Shown here piece by piece: positions 1-11,223 of a DNA stretch of 64,000 nt; positions within the stretch are counted from its first letter, which is position 1, and each line of letters opens with the position of its first letter. The DNA is from Alisma plantago-aquatica (lineage: Eukaryota; Streptophyta; Magnoliopsida; Alismatales; Alismataceae). The stretch is taken from positions 503,162,303-503,226,302 of the forward strand of contig OY856409.1 of assembly GCA_963693085.1 (NCBI GenBank). The letters run 5' to 3'. The notes under the pieces are model-generated. The model saw only the letters and a list, made by a program, of their open reading frames with translations. It was not told where the DNA came from and searched no databases. The position numbers and the translations under genes were made by a program.

Positions 1-106
1 GATAATTAATTAAAGGCCTAATTATATCGTCAAAATTTTCAAATCAATCAAATAAGTCAAAAATGAGTTTTGGACTAAAATTGCATATTTTCCTTTTGTA
101 GTTCAA

Positions 107-961
107 ATGGCAACAAACAAAAACAACTTTTCTTTGCGATCGGTCCTTGACAAGGACAAGCTAAATGGGACAAACTTCCACGACTGGTATCGGACATTGA
201 GAATTGTTCTCACTCAAGAGCGTAAGCTCTATGTCCTGGATACTCCAATTCCAGAGGAACCCGCTCCTAATGCACCAAGGACAGAAAGGGATGCTTACAA
301 GAAGCATTCTGATGATGCCATTGATGCAAAGTGCTTGATGCTATGTTCAATGAACCATGAGTTGCAGAGGCAACATGAGAACATGGGTGTCATAGAGATG
401 ATTCTGCATCTCAGGAACATGTATGAAGATCAGGCATGGCAAGAGAGGTACAATGTTTCTAGGGCGTTGTTCAAGTGCGTCATGACAGAAGGAGATCCAG
501 TTGGTCCTCACACACTCAAGATGATTGGGTATGTGGAGAACCTGCAAAGACTGGGATTTCCACTGAGCCAAGAGTTGGCTACTGACGTGATACTGCAATC
601 GTTGCCAGAATCTTATAGTCAGTTTGTGATGAACTACAACATGAACAACTTTGATAGGCCACTGTCAGAGTTGTTGGGCATGTTGAGGACAGCCGAGTTA
701 CAGATGAAGAAGGACAAGCCTAAGTCCGTGATGGTGATCACGAGCAAGAAAGGCAAGTCCAAGCGCAAGGGCAAGGGCAAAGCTAAGAAAGGTTCTGAAG
801 CTAGCCAGGAGTCCAAGCCATCTTCAGCTCTCAAGGCCAAGGGAGGCGTGATAAAGAAAGGAAATTGCCACCATTGTCAAAAGCCAGGACATTGGAAAAG
901 GAATTGTCCTCTCTACCTGGAAGAACAAAAGAAGAAGGAGGCGACTGAAGCCTCTACTTGA
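107..961 (+). CDS. Copia Gag (UBN2-type nucleocapsid/capsid protein) with CCHC zinc knuckle
   Basis: This is the 284-residue Gag of a Copia retrotransposon, the protein that forms the virus-like particle and binds element RNA in the cytoplasm. Residues about 15-210 match the plant retrotransposon Gag pattern (LNGTNFHDWYRTLRIVL near the start, then the helical region with the ILQSLPESYSQFV motif). A lysine-rich stretch follows (about 203-250), then one zinc knuckle, C254-X2-C257-X4-H262-X4-C267. The frame is uninterrupted from the first ATG to a TGA shortly after the knuckle. In autonomous Copia elements Gag normally continues into protease without a stop, so this one ends early. The start is the first ATG after an A/T-rich leader and gives the usual N-terminus. 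Codon use is ordinary, and survival of this frame beside a ruined pol may mean selection on Gag or recent mobilisation in trans. Confidence 0.88.
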   Translation: MATNKNNFSLRSVLDKDKLNGTNFHDWYRTLRIVLTQERKLYVLDTPIPEEPAPNAPRTERDAYKKHSDDAIDAKCLMLCSMNHELQRQHENMGVIEMILHLRNMYEDQAWQERYNVSRALFKCVMTEGDPVGPHTLKMIGYVENLQRLGFPLSQELATDVILQSLPESYSQFVMNYNMNNFDRPLSELLGMLRTAELQMKKDKPKSVMVITSKKGKSKRKGKGKAKKGSEASQESKPSSALKAKGGVIKKGNCHHCQKPGHWKRNCPLYLEEQKKKEATEAST

Positions 962-3319
962 AGGTGTCATGTAAATAAACTTGTAACACTTTTTGAGATA
1001 TATGATATCAAGATGTAAAGTGTAAAGCATTCTTACTTGGGGCAAGTGTTGCCTTTATAGATAGGAATACTTTAGTTTATTTTCAGCCAATAAGGCATGT
1101 AATACAGTTATGAACTGCTATTTCATACTTGCCAATAGATAGAAACACTTTATTTTTGCATATTGTATGACAATGATGGCAATTAATAAAGTTGTGATCT
1201 TTGTGGCAATGCCTTATTTATCTTGTGATATTTGATATGCATAAGATAAGACGATACCTAAAAGTTATGGATAACTCAAACAATTTAATTAGCATTAATC
1301 ATGAGAAATTCATTTCTAGTTTCCATGTGATGGATAAAACTAGACTCTTTTGGTTAGAGAACCAGTAAGGGACATGAATATCTTGGACATGATTAATCAA
1401 TCTTCACTAATGTAGTGGGAGAGTGATTATCCTATTAGGCATAATACATGTGATGTATTTACATACCTATTGGAATAAATGCTAATACTTCAAATGGTGT
1501 TTAGAGAAATACCAATATGAATATCTTGAAGTGTTCAAGATTATCATAAATGAAGTACAAATTTGATAAAGTATTAATTCTTGATGAGATCAATGAATGA
1601 AATACTTGGACCAAATGTTTGAGATCCTTATGAGTGATTATGATAGTGTATCATAGTGAACTCATGATTAAGGCATGGTGATGTCTGAATCAAGAAGGAA
1701 TCATACTCTAAGGAGTTAGAGAATGATTATCAAATAACTGAATTCTTCTTAATAAAAGAATACCCCACACTAATAAAAGAAATTAAGAATCACAAGGGTT
1801 GTGAGTTCTTATATATTTAACAGATACACCTCAATTATCTATGTGATGAGTTGTTCATGTGATGAGTCAACTATCAAGATGAATATGAGGAACCAAATCT
1901 TGAGTTATGGTTTAAAACCATTACATCCGAAATGACTTCCATGTGAACCATAAGGTATGACCTTGATGGTAGCACTCATTGGACCATATCCATAAGTGCA
2001 GATGAATCTTAAGTGTTAAGACACATGGATAACATTTTGAGAAGGATGATGCTTGTTGATTGCAACTTAATGGCTAAGACATTTGGCATATGGATACTAA
2101 AACCGCATTCCTATGAGGAATAAAACCAGGATGTGTACGTGACACAACCTATAAGGTTTATGAATCCACTAATGCAAATGAAGTTTATAAGTTACAATGG
2201 ACTAATCAATGTGATTGATTGAGTACAAGCAACTCAAAATTGGATCTTTACTTTGATGATATAGTCAAAGGGTTTGACTGATATGTCAAAGATAAAGAAG
2301 GGATCTGTGATTTAGTGGGAGCGTGTTCACACTCCACATATTGATGTGAAATGGAAATGTTCTAGATTGGAAATCCGAATGTGGAAATTATCTTTAAGGA
2401 AGATAGAGATGTTTCCTATGTGATAGGAATAGAGATCTATAGAGATAGTTCTCGAAAATCTCTTGACCTGGAAAGAGAGAGCATGCATTGGCAATCTGTA
2501 CTGAAGTGTTCAGTATGCACAGATTCAGTGGGAGAAAACTTGTCCATGTTACATGGAGTTAGTATCCCAAGGCCAAGTGTCCAATTCTTATGAAGAATGG
2601 GAACACTAAGAATAGATATGGATCTATCATGTATGTAATCATCCCATTATCTTGCATGTATGACATGGCAAGAATAAAATGCATTCATCATCTTGTATGT
2701 AGGACATGGCAATGTGATGTGCTCATCCTGATAACTCGCATGTGTGACATGATGAGTGGATGGCTGTCTATTTCCAGTAAGGGTTACTGGAATACCATGA
2801 GAACTTGATAAGTGCTTGTGAAGTACTAGTTCTATGGAGATAAGGAAGAGTTCGATGTAAAGAGTTACATTGATGCGAACTTCTGAAAGGACAGAAAATT
2901 AATCGCAATATATATACATGAGATGTATAAAAGTGAAAGTTTGTTGATAATTGGAAATGTTCCAATAAAGCCATTTGAAAAAGGGAAATGCCGAGTATCT
3001 GTGTTAGTAAACAGCAGTGGATACTATATGGATCTGAAAGTTCATAGGATGAACTTATATTCCACTCATTGATGATAAGTCTGGAATCCTTGATCATGCA
3101 ATGTGGCTAAAGGTTAGCAATGGAATACTAGATCGCATATTACGGCAACTCCATCTCATACGTGTGACGTACATCGAAGAGATGAGAGACATGCAATTTG
3201 TACAGACTTTGGCAAGGTGTTGCCATTACTCACTATGTTTGCACTAAGAGCACAGTAACATGAAGGACATGTTTGAAGATCACTATGAATATGATTCATG
3301 GGTGATTGGCTCACAGTGC
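962..3319 (+). pseudogene. Eroded Copia pol (RT end and RNase H relics)
   Basis: No long frame survives. Around 2381-2480 the translation reads DVSYVIGIEIYRDSSRKSL, the conserved segment near the end of Copia RT. A GSIMYVI match follows at about 2620-2645. Around 2845-2890 EFDVKSYIDANF corresponds to the start of the Copia RNase H domain (usual form GYTDADF), followed by a stop. Protease and integrase are not recognisable in 962-2300, and the region is about half the length of a complete pol. It runs directly into the purine tract, so the relics are in the correct order. Frameshifts and stops make it non-functional. Confidence 0.7.
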
Positions 3320-3330
3320 AAGTGGGAGTC
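3320..3330 (+). promoter_or_regulatory. Polypurine tract of the Copia element
   Basis: AAGTGGGAG lies just before the TGTTGG that opens the LTR. This is the usual Copia plus-strand primer site (GTGGGAG then TGTTGG), and it fixes the LTR start at about 3331. Confidence 0.8.
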
Positions 3331-4507
3331 TGTTGGTATGTATGCCCTGAGAGCCAATCATGGGATGATTGGTGGGATACATTAAGATTGATTTGATAAA
3401 CATCAAAGGCGAGCTTCCAATTCATTCTGGTTCAGTCATATGAGATAGTGATAGAATAGATTGAATGTCTAAAGAATGATAGAACTCAATGACGTATGCT
3501 TTCAGGTTAAGGACCTGAACGATGAGATCATACGGATGCTAAGAGTTTGTACATTCTTGTTATGTCCCTAGTCGGATGTCATTGTGGAAGGTAGATAGAC
3601 AACAATGACACACAAGACTAGATTGTGGTGTTGGTTGATGACAGAATCTCATTAGTCATGATATAGAGATATCAAACCAAACACATAGGTACTTGTTAGA
3701 GAACAAGTGTACCGGACAGACCCACCGTGAGTTTGACACATGGAACCATGAGATGGTAGTCACAGTCAGTACTCACAGTGATGGTGGTGAGTGTGATTCT
3801 TAGACCTGAAATCACTACACTCAACACATGTCATTGGGCACACTTTGACATCATCAAACGCAGTCCTGAAACATGGGTTGTTATAAAGGTGATGATTGGG
3901 TGGCTTTGACACATGGGGCTTTTGAGGGGTGAGTGATAGATATGGGATTTGTCCCTCCTGAGGGAGTTTGATATCCATGGCCACTTGATGAGTAGGATTG
4001 AGAAAGGCGTGCACGCATGTGTGAATCAATATGTGATACTGATGTCATACATATCTCTTCCAGTCTACTCTGAGATCAAGAAAGTGAATGAACGTTGACA
4101 GGATGACTGTTCCATGCCTCGAGTTCATTCGGGATATCAATGACAAAGGAATTATACATTCGCTGTAACACCAATCACGGATTGTAGGATGAAAGTTGTT
4201 CTCCAACTTTCTACTTTCACTTGGGTAGCACTGATGTGTGACTAGGCACCGCTCTTTGCTTGTGAAGTCATAAGTGTTATGACTTTCACTGCCAATGTGA
4301 AATGGACCTGCAGGGTCACACACATAGGATTTAACCTGGAAGAGGAGTTTTGTCCACAAAGCAATGTTTAGATTGATTACTAAAGGAGTTTAGTAGTTCA
4401 ATTAAATAGTCAATCAGTCGATAGCTCAATATCGTATGGTTCAAGGTGTTGGACGCATTGATTGGAGTATCGGATTGATTGAAATCGCAATTGACTGATT
4501 TTGCCCA

Positions 4508-4935
4508 ACCTGTGCTCCCAACCGATTGGTTCATGTGATGAACCGGTCGGCTGAGGTGCTGAACCGGTCAGCTGGAGTGTCCAGGCCGATCGGCTCATGC
4601 CCAGGTTGAAATGACCGGTTCAAGAGTTGAACCGATCGGCTCAACTGGTGCAACCGACCAGTTGGGAAAAGTCATGTCGGCAAGTATTTTCCTTTTGGTT
4701 TCAAATTGCCCAATTCGATTGGGAATAATATTGGTATTCGATACCAATTGGGAAAGAAACAAGGAAAGTCTTTTTGAGCTGGATTAGGACTAGGAACCGA
4801 TCGGTTCAGGGTACCAACCGATCGGTTGGAGTGCCCCAAACGATCGGCTCAGGTCCAACCGATCGGCTCAATGGCCGAACCGATCAGTTCAGTTGTGAAC
4901 CGATCATTTCAAGTTGCGAACCGGTTGCTTTTTGT
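4508..4935 (+). repeat. Cluster of AACCGATCGGTT-type palindromes in Copia U3
   Basis: About fifteen imperfect copies of the self-complementary motif AACCGATCGGTT (variants CCGATCGG, ACCGGTC, ACCGATCAG) occur in roughly 430 bp, spaced irregularly by about 10-40 bp, ending about 90 bp before the TATA box. The position upstream of the promoter suggests binding sites or a structured enhancer; that role is inference. Confidence 0.75.
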
Positions 4936-5011
4936 GGAAAATTCTCGAACCCTTCTACTCCTGCTTTAGTCCCGCATTGCCCGGGATGGAGAACCCTGTC
5001 CCATGACTCTC

Positions 5012-5023
5012 CTATATATATAG
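5012..5023 (+). promoter_or_regulatory. TATA box of the Copia LTR
   Basis: CTATATATATAGG sits about 560 bp before the LTR end, downstream of the palindrome cluster, where an LTR core promoter is expected. A transcript start about 30 bp downstream would define R. Confidence 0.65.
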
Positions 5024-5574
5024 GGGTATTGGGGGCTTCTCAAAGTACAGCTCAGTGCAACCAGTTGCTCTGCAAGTTGTCGTTCTCTCTGGTTTTGGTA
5101 ACTGTGAGAGAGCCCGAGCAAGTGCTTCCCGCAAAAGGGAGGTGCAGCAAGGGAAGGACAACTGCAATTGCAACAGGAGGCAGGAGAGCTTATTGGCGAC
5201 TAGTACGTCAACAGGAGGGTGTGACTCCTTCCACTTCCTTGTGGGACAAGGAGAGTGGAGTTCCAGGTGGTCCGTGTGGACTACTACAGAGGCGGGAGGA
5301 CACTACCGCTTAGGAGGACAACTGTCATCTGACAGTCCGGTTCGAGTAGGAGTTGTTAGTCCCAGTGCGACCAGGAGCTGCACAGACACCGTCGAAGTCC
5401 GGAGTTGAAGACCGCGCATTGCGCGAGGTATTGTCGCCGAGCAAGCCTCGGGACAAGGTATGATTCCACAAACCATCCTTTCCTATTATATAGACGTTGA
5501 CGCGTTTCCTCGGTATGGGTTGGGGAGAAAATTTTTGTTTCCGCTGCCTTCTCTGTCTCCCCTAAAACCCAACA

Positions 5575-6700
5575 CAACCATCCTTATTTTTTTGGGATTC
5601 CTAGCTAATGTGTCGAGTAGGTTAAGGTTATTGTGTTTCAAGCAATTCTCAGGGCTGCTCAACCATTTTTACTATCTTAAGAACAATGTTTCTCAATTGG
5701 GCCCTCATGTAATGTCAGGTGGTAAAATGAGGTTCTCCTTTGAAATGTAGGCATGTAAACTTTGGCTTTGAGACTCCCCTATCAGGCACGACATATCGGC
5801 CTTCTTGTGGACAACTATATTCCAGTGGGGCATAGTCCTTCGACTTCTTCCCAAGCACAACTCTCATAAATTTTTTTTCTCTCAACTTTTATTCCTGTTA
5901 ACATGATTTAGGATGATGGGATTTTGGGTAAAATTTTGGGCTGCCATGCCTCTTTTGGTACTAAAGTTGAGATTTTTGCACTAGATGGGATATTTGTTTC
6001 CTCCATACCAAGGTTATGTTCTTTCCTACCTATACTTTAAAACATGGTGATCAATTAGGAGTGTGTAAAACAGATTCCTCCTTGCTTTGATGTTTTTCCA
6101 TGGGGACACTATTACACTCTAGATTTTAAGTAGATTAAAATAGCCCAATCATGTCATTCTTGAAGTAATTACAATAAGAGCTAGCCTAAAAACAAGAAGG
6201 TCTAAGAGTTGGGGTCATGACATTATCTAGAAAAATTGGATCAAAATTTTGCCTTTTTTGACTACCTGTGCATCAAAAATTTTGACAAGGATATATATAT
6301 GGATAGATTAAGTCAATTAATCAAAGTTTTCCATTTAGGCCAATCAAAATTTGTCAACATTTTGTTAAGTAGAGACAATTGATACTATTCAGTACAAAAT
6401 CACACCTTGTTTGTCCATTCAGACCCCCCCCAAACTTATCGTCCACCCTATCCCCATGGTGTCAAAGTATGAGGTTGATCTGGAACTAGAGAGTTAGAGT
6501 TGATCCTTTACAAGTGACCAATCCATGGATAAGATCTACATTGCTTATTGTCCTCATATATGATGGTAGTAGTCCTCTTGATATTGTTCAATTTTTTGGT
6601 CTAACGTAGCTAGCATATGCATCTAGTAGAGTACATAAAAGTCACAGTCATTTGATAGAGGTTCTTGTTATGAACACTATGACAAAACTGTGGTTTCTCA
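5575..6700. other. No gene seen; A/T-rich intergenic DNA
   Basis: The stretch between the Copia LTR and the Ulp1-like relic has no frame resembling a known protein. It contains a run of eight C (6423-6430), a short TA run (6291-6300) and several TCAAAATTTTG-like self-complementary words at 6240-6290. It could hold the 3' end of the minus-strand transposon gene to its right, but no terminal repeat is recognisable. Confidence 0.5.
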
Positions 6701-6719
6701 AATTTGATATCAGCTGGAA

Positions 6720-7260
6720 TTCATCGGCCATACATTCAGAGCAAATCAAAAATTTTGTTGGCTACCTGGGTGGCTTTTCCTTAAATGATTCTATCAGTGG
6801 TTTTATGATATTTTGTGCATTTGGTATTGAACATTACGTCTGATCTGTTATAGAAAATGTATGTTTTGTTGACAGTGTCCACCGATAGAAGTGCCCAATG
6901 TCCATCATGCAAGATTGGCACAAATATCAATTTGGAAATGTTGTATTTTAAGTGTTTGATCAGCCATTGTAGCTCGTCCGATTCCTTTTTGGATTTGACA
7001 TCTTCCACCATGTTGTAGAATGCCATATACACATTGGTGAGATTGTCAGCCAAAAGTAACTGACAATCTGTCATGACATTGACTGTCATGTATCCTCCCA
7101 TCATCAAAACATTGCAGAGGCCATGGGGCAAGATTTGTACATTTTCTCATTGAAAAATGACAACTAAATCTTCCTCCCTTGGTTTCAGTACATCTATAAA
7201 GAATTGGACTTCTTCCACAGATTGCCCACAACATGCAAGTTCATTGAAGCTCTCAAAAGT
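6720..7260 (-). pseudogene. Ulp1-like (peptidase C48) domain relic
   Basis: Reading leftward, the translation contains FIDVLKPREEDLVV near 7190, then LPHGLCNVLMMGGYMTVNV, and ends with KLIFVPILHDGHWALLSVD followed by KTYIFYNRS. This matches Ulp1/SENP cysteine-protease domains captured by plant transposons: the GHW histidine is present, but the next catalytic Asp (usual YDS) is Asn, and the downstream Cys motif (DCG) is not visible. One in-frame stop interrupts it near 7150. Ulp1 enzymes cleave SUMO; this copy should be inactive. It is probably the C-terminal part of the same gene as the relics at 7999-9000 and 10018-11223. Confidence 0.6.
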
Positions 7261-7998
7261 AGGCATTCTCACATCTATTGGTTGTATCCCTTCTGGGGTT
7301 TGGTCATCTTATTCTTCTTCTATTGTGTGCGTGTCTCACTCTCTCTAACATCATTTTCTTTTGGAGCAGAGATTGCTGCAACAATAACATCAGTAGATGG
7401 TGGAACAAAAATTGGTTAATTTTGTTCCCACTTAGCATGTGTAGGGAATTGAATCAGGGTGGCAGTGATAGATGTCCATGGTGCAGGGACATCACAGGGC
7501 GGTGGTGGGGAAGTGGTTGATACAACTGGTGTTATCCGTCCTTCTTCACTTTATATTCATTTGAAGCCATGAGCTTTTTGAGCTCCTTTCTCCAAGGCGT
7601 CTTTGCTGGTAAGGGGATTAGTGGGTACATTTACCTTAGGATATCTGCCATCTTTGTGTCATATAAGAATCTCCTATCATGAATTATCTCCATTATATAC
7701 TTTCCTCACAGAGCATGGAAATCTCCTTTAGCAACCTATTCCAAAGGGATTCCTCTACTTATGGCATCAATTATACTTAGTGCAGCAAAAGTACTTTTCC
7801 CAGAATTGTGCTTTTCCTGTGCGAAACTGCAGTCAATCTATATTTCCTTCCAATTTGGGTGATACTACGCCTTGTATTAATCATTTTATCTGGGTAAGAA
7901 TTTGTTGTATCTTCCTATGTTTTAGTTTCTTGAAGACCATTGCTCCACAAGGTAGTTCTCTGGCTTTAAAGTTGTATGTGACGACCTTCTTTCTGAAG

Positions 7999-9000
7999 CT
8001 AGTGATTGAAAACTTTAAATGGTAGAGTGATGAAAATTAAAACTCTACTTCTACCTAGGGCATCTTGGATTTCTTTGACATTCGTGGTGTTGCTTCTTTC
8101 TGTGAAAAGGTGGGCCGTAAGGTTGGAGGTCGTATTGAAAATTGGCCCTTCTTTGTCGATATACATGAACTCCTCTATGATTATCCCACACACTACCTTG
8201 AATAGAGTACTTCTTATATTTGTTTGTTTGTGAAAGGAAGAACGTATATTATTCCTTGTCAGACAATATTGGTTGTTACAGTAGGTAATGTCCTCTGTTG
8301 AATTTTTGTCATCAAGAATATCTACTAGGACATGAATGTCCCATACTAGCATGCCAGTAACTAAGAATATATCCATGTTAGCCATCTTTCATGGTAGACA
8401 GGGTGGTGTAGGTTGAAATTAAGTGTCTCTTTGTGGAGAGGTTGTGGGTGGTTTTGGAAATATTGGGTTTGCTGGTTTCGGAGGTGCTTCAGGAAACATG
8501 TTGTCAATATTCCCAATATCCTCTTTAGATATCATTCGTTCGATCTTTGCCTCAAAAGAGATAATGAATCCTCCACTTGTTATTGGTTCATCTAGAAGAA
8601 TTTCCTTCTTGAAACTATCATAATCATGTAGATGGGGTACGGCTTTGTAGATGAACATCAGGTCAAGCTCGTTCATAACGTCTTTGTCTGTCTCGGTCAT
8701 CTCCCCCCTCACTATAGGTGTTATGTCTCTAATGTAGTTCTCTCCTACCACTTCATCATTGTCTTAGGGTATTGTTGATTCTGTAGGTTGAGTCGTGTCT
8801 TGGTTAAGTAGTTAATCGGGTTCCTTTCTTCTATTGTTGTTGGCAGAATGTCTTAGTGAGGCTGGGGATGTATCCATACCATTGCCTCAACAAGAACCCC
8901 TTTCGTTGTTGGCGGAAGTTGTTGGCTCTTCTTCCTCCAGAGGGAGTGTGCATAGTGAGCTGTCTGCTTTAGTATGGAGCACTTGCTACCCTGTCTACAT
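7999..9000 (-). pseudogene. Middle part of the minus-strand transposon protein, unrecognised
   Basis: Two minus-strand frames (8419-8751, 110 aa; 7999-8385, 128 aa) lie between the N-terminal domain and the Ulp1-like domain. The first has a proline-rich tail (EAPPKPANPIFPKPPTTSP), the second no motif I recognise. Their position and strand make them the linker of one gene running from 11223 to about 6720. Plus-strand ORFs across the same area (for example 8834-9073) are shadows. The function of this segment is unknown to me. Confidence 0.4.
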
Positions 9001-10017
9001 CTTCATTATCATCATGTCTACCCTCAAGTGGAAGTCTACGTTCGGTGGTGGTCCTATAATGGTTGTCTTCTAGACTTCAATGGACATGTTGTTGATTGGG
9101 GGGGAGTCCTCTTTTCTTCTTATCAAATTTTCTCACACCTTCAGGTTCTCTTGGCATATATTGTACCATTCTTTTTGCAAGGCAAAAAGTTCACTTGTTA
9201 CCCTTACCAGAGCCTACATGACCTACAGTTGATTCATGACTAGATACTACATTTGGAGTGGTAAGCTAAAGATGGGTTGTATGTCTTCTGTTAATTTCTG
9301 TACATGTGAGGTTAGTGCAGACATATTTGTGGTTATATTAAAACATTTAGGTTTGAGTTCAAGACAATCTCAAGAAGGTCATCGATCTCTTACCCGATTT
9401 CCATGATAGGTCCCCATCGAGGTTGCCTTGGTTGATTCATTGAGTTAACTTCATAGTCTGCCTAATTTGTTTGGGCATGTTCTTTGTGTTCCCCAGATAA
9501 GTGTTTGTTGTGTTTTGGGTGTGTCGGCCCTTTCCTTGGTGAATTTTCATGCAACTCTTTATTTTCAACATCAACTTCATTATGGCATGAATTCATGCTG
9601 AGATCTGGTTATCCCATGTTTTCTAGAGTACCTATTTCCTCCATGACCTTTTTGTGGACAAGGCTGGTCCTCTCGGGTTCCATAACCTTTATCGTTGTCG
9701 TTTCTTCCTAGTTATTAAGAGTTGTTCCTTCACTATCCTCCAAGTTGATTACTTTAGTTGTCGAAGGTTTCCTTGCAAATCTTTTAGGCACTCATTCCAC
9801 TAACTTTTCTCTTGGTGGTGGGTTCTCGGTCAGACTCCTTGGTTACATTCCTCTTGGCTCAATTGGTTTTCTCAAGTTTGCAGATATGAAGATATGACTT
9901 GTATAATCTCCTCCTCTTTGAATATGAGTTTACTGGTGTCATAGTCACTACATTCAGGGAGAGGTAAATACATATTTGTCCTATAGAATTTGTAATAGAG
10001 CTTTCCCTTCTACCTTT
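9001..10017 (-). other. Degraded linker, no recognisable domain
   Basis: No frame here resembles a known family. It is probably more of the decayed minus-strand transposon gene, since conserved pieces of that gene lie on both sides. Confidence 0.35.
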
Positions 10018-11223
10018 TTAGTATGCTAGTAGACTGAGGTACTTTACACCAACCAACATATATCCCCTTGATTTTAGGAACCATCTGAGCTTGTTGGGGT
10101 AGCTGAATTGGTATGCCATGTAAGTTATGAGTACTCCCATGCTGATGTCGTAGGATCCTTCAGGTCCTACTATTGCCGCCAATCTACCTATTAGGATTTT
10201 TCCTACATTTACTGGTTTATTCTTCATTATACACCATAGTATATGGAGGTCAATCCTTGTTACATTCTTGTGTCTGTTGAAGAATAGGGTGTTAGCAACT
10301 ATCTTTTACACCACATTCATAAACCCTGAGTGCATAATGACATCCTTGGACTATCTAGAGTTGAATTTTCTTTCCTCAGATAGACTTTCCCAGTCCTTGT
10401 CTATCACAAATCCTCAGGCATTTCTGTGTCCTGGTTCCACTTCTTCCTTGGAGTTTGTGAATATTACATTCATACCCTTCTCAGTCAGTACATAATCTTC
10501 TTTTATGATTCTGATGTGTGGCTTGAATTCTCCACCACATCCTTGACATTCCTCCTCAGTCACTGAGACTCTTATTAGTGATGACATAAACGCTAGTGTA
10601 AGTTCTTCATAGGGTAGTTGGTGGTTGAAACACATTTTGTATATCCCCACACTCTATAAACTACATTTCACCCTAATGTAAATGCCCATCTCTTTAAGGG
10701 TGTCCACGTCTCCAAATCTTGTTGCCTTGTGGTTGTTTTCTGATAGCATCCTATTCCAGAGCTCCATGTGCTTCTCATCTTTTAGGATGAAATCGTTGTC
10801 CAATTCTTCCCTACTGACCACCCTATTTGCAACATTAGATTCAACTTCTACTTTAAGGGCAACCTCCTCTATGGTTGTCCTTGGGATCTTTGAAGATTGT
10901 TTCTGGGGTGGGGTGAGGGCCTTTCTCTTCTTTTTCTTCTACTTTTCCTCGAAAGGGACGTATTCTGATACTTCTGTACCGATGTGCTCATCCGGGTCAG
11001 CTGACTCTTCTGGAATTAGCTTGTCCAATATCCTTGCTTTGTCTGCTTCCAGGTGTGCCTTGGTGATTTTTGGAGTGGGTTCTCCATGCAATTCTATGTA
11101 GGAAACATGTTTATCTTTTAGCTTCTCTATCCTCTCAATTTCCTCCACAGTCATGGAGGATCTAATTCTCCTATTTTCTTCTGATTTCATTATTCCTGTA
11201 GTTGGGTTAGTTATCCCTGCCAT
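10018..11223 (-). pseudogene. N-terminal part of a plant transposon accessory protein (putative plant transposon protein domain)
   Basis: Three frames in order form an N-terminal region. 10939-11223 starts MAGITNPTTGIMK and is charged and helix-prone. 10414-10650 has the LPYEELTLAFMSSL and GMNVIFTNSKEEVE motifs. 10018-10345 has NTLFFNRHKNVTRIDLHILW, then NKPVNVGKILIGRLA, then DISMGVLITYMAYQF. This order (hydrophobic HILW-type block, K-P-V-N-V-G block, final YM block) is the C-terminal half of the domain found in many plant transposon and Athila-type env-region ORFs. A stop at about 10310 breaks the frame. The start at 11223 is the first ATG after the promoter-like stretch to its right. It could be the post-pol ORF of Gypsy element A or an independent transposon gene; the sequence does not decide. 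Confidence 0.55.

Larger units (their letters stand above)
1..5574 (+). mobile_element. Copia LTR retrotransposon, 5' LTR outside window, pol eroded
   Basis: The window opens in the leader of a Ty1/Copia element. Visible in order are about 106 bp of A/T-rich leader, an intact gag ORF, about 2.4 kb of eroded pol, a purine tract ending in GTGGGAG and a 3' LTR beginning TGTTGG and ending CCAACA. The 5' LTR and primer-binding site lie left of base 1, so neither the target duplication nor LTR age can be read. With gag intact and pol shorter than usual and full of stops, it fits the gag-bearing non-autonomous (TR-GAG) type. That class assignment is inference; the Copia identity is firm. Confidence 0.85.
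3331..5574 (+). repeat. 3' LTR of the Copia element (about 2.24 kb)
   Basis: The LTR starts TGTTGGTATG and ends in the C-rich tail AAAACCCAACA, preceded by the TTTCCGCTGCC block common at Copia LTR ends. A TATA box lies at 5012-5023, giving U3 of about 1.7 kb and R/U5 of about 0.55 kb. U3 carries a dense cluster of short palindromes (separate entry). The open frames inside, including 179 codons at 4774-5313, look like no protein and cross promoter sequence. The right boundary is read by eye; the left copy of the target duplication is outside the window. Confidence 0.78.

Noticed and set aside
4774..5313. 179-codon ORF in the Copia LTR
   Set aside because: It crosses the palindrome cluster and TATA box, has no family resemblance and lies in LTR sequence.
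6230..6370. MITE suggested by TCAAAATTTTG-like inverted words
   Set aside because: Inverted words are short and not at the ends of a bounded unit; no target duplication found.
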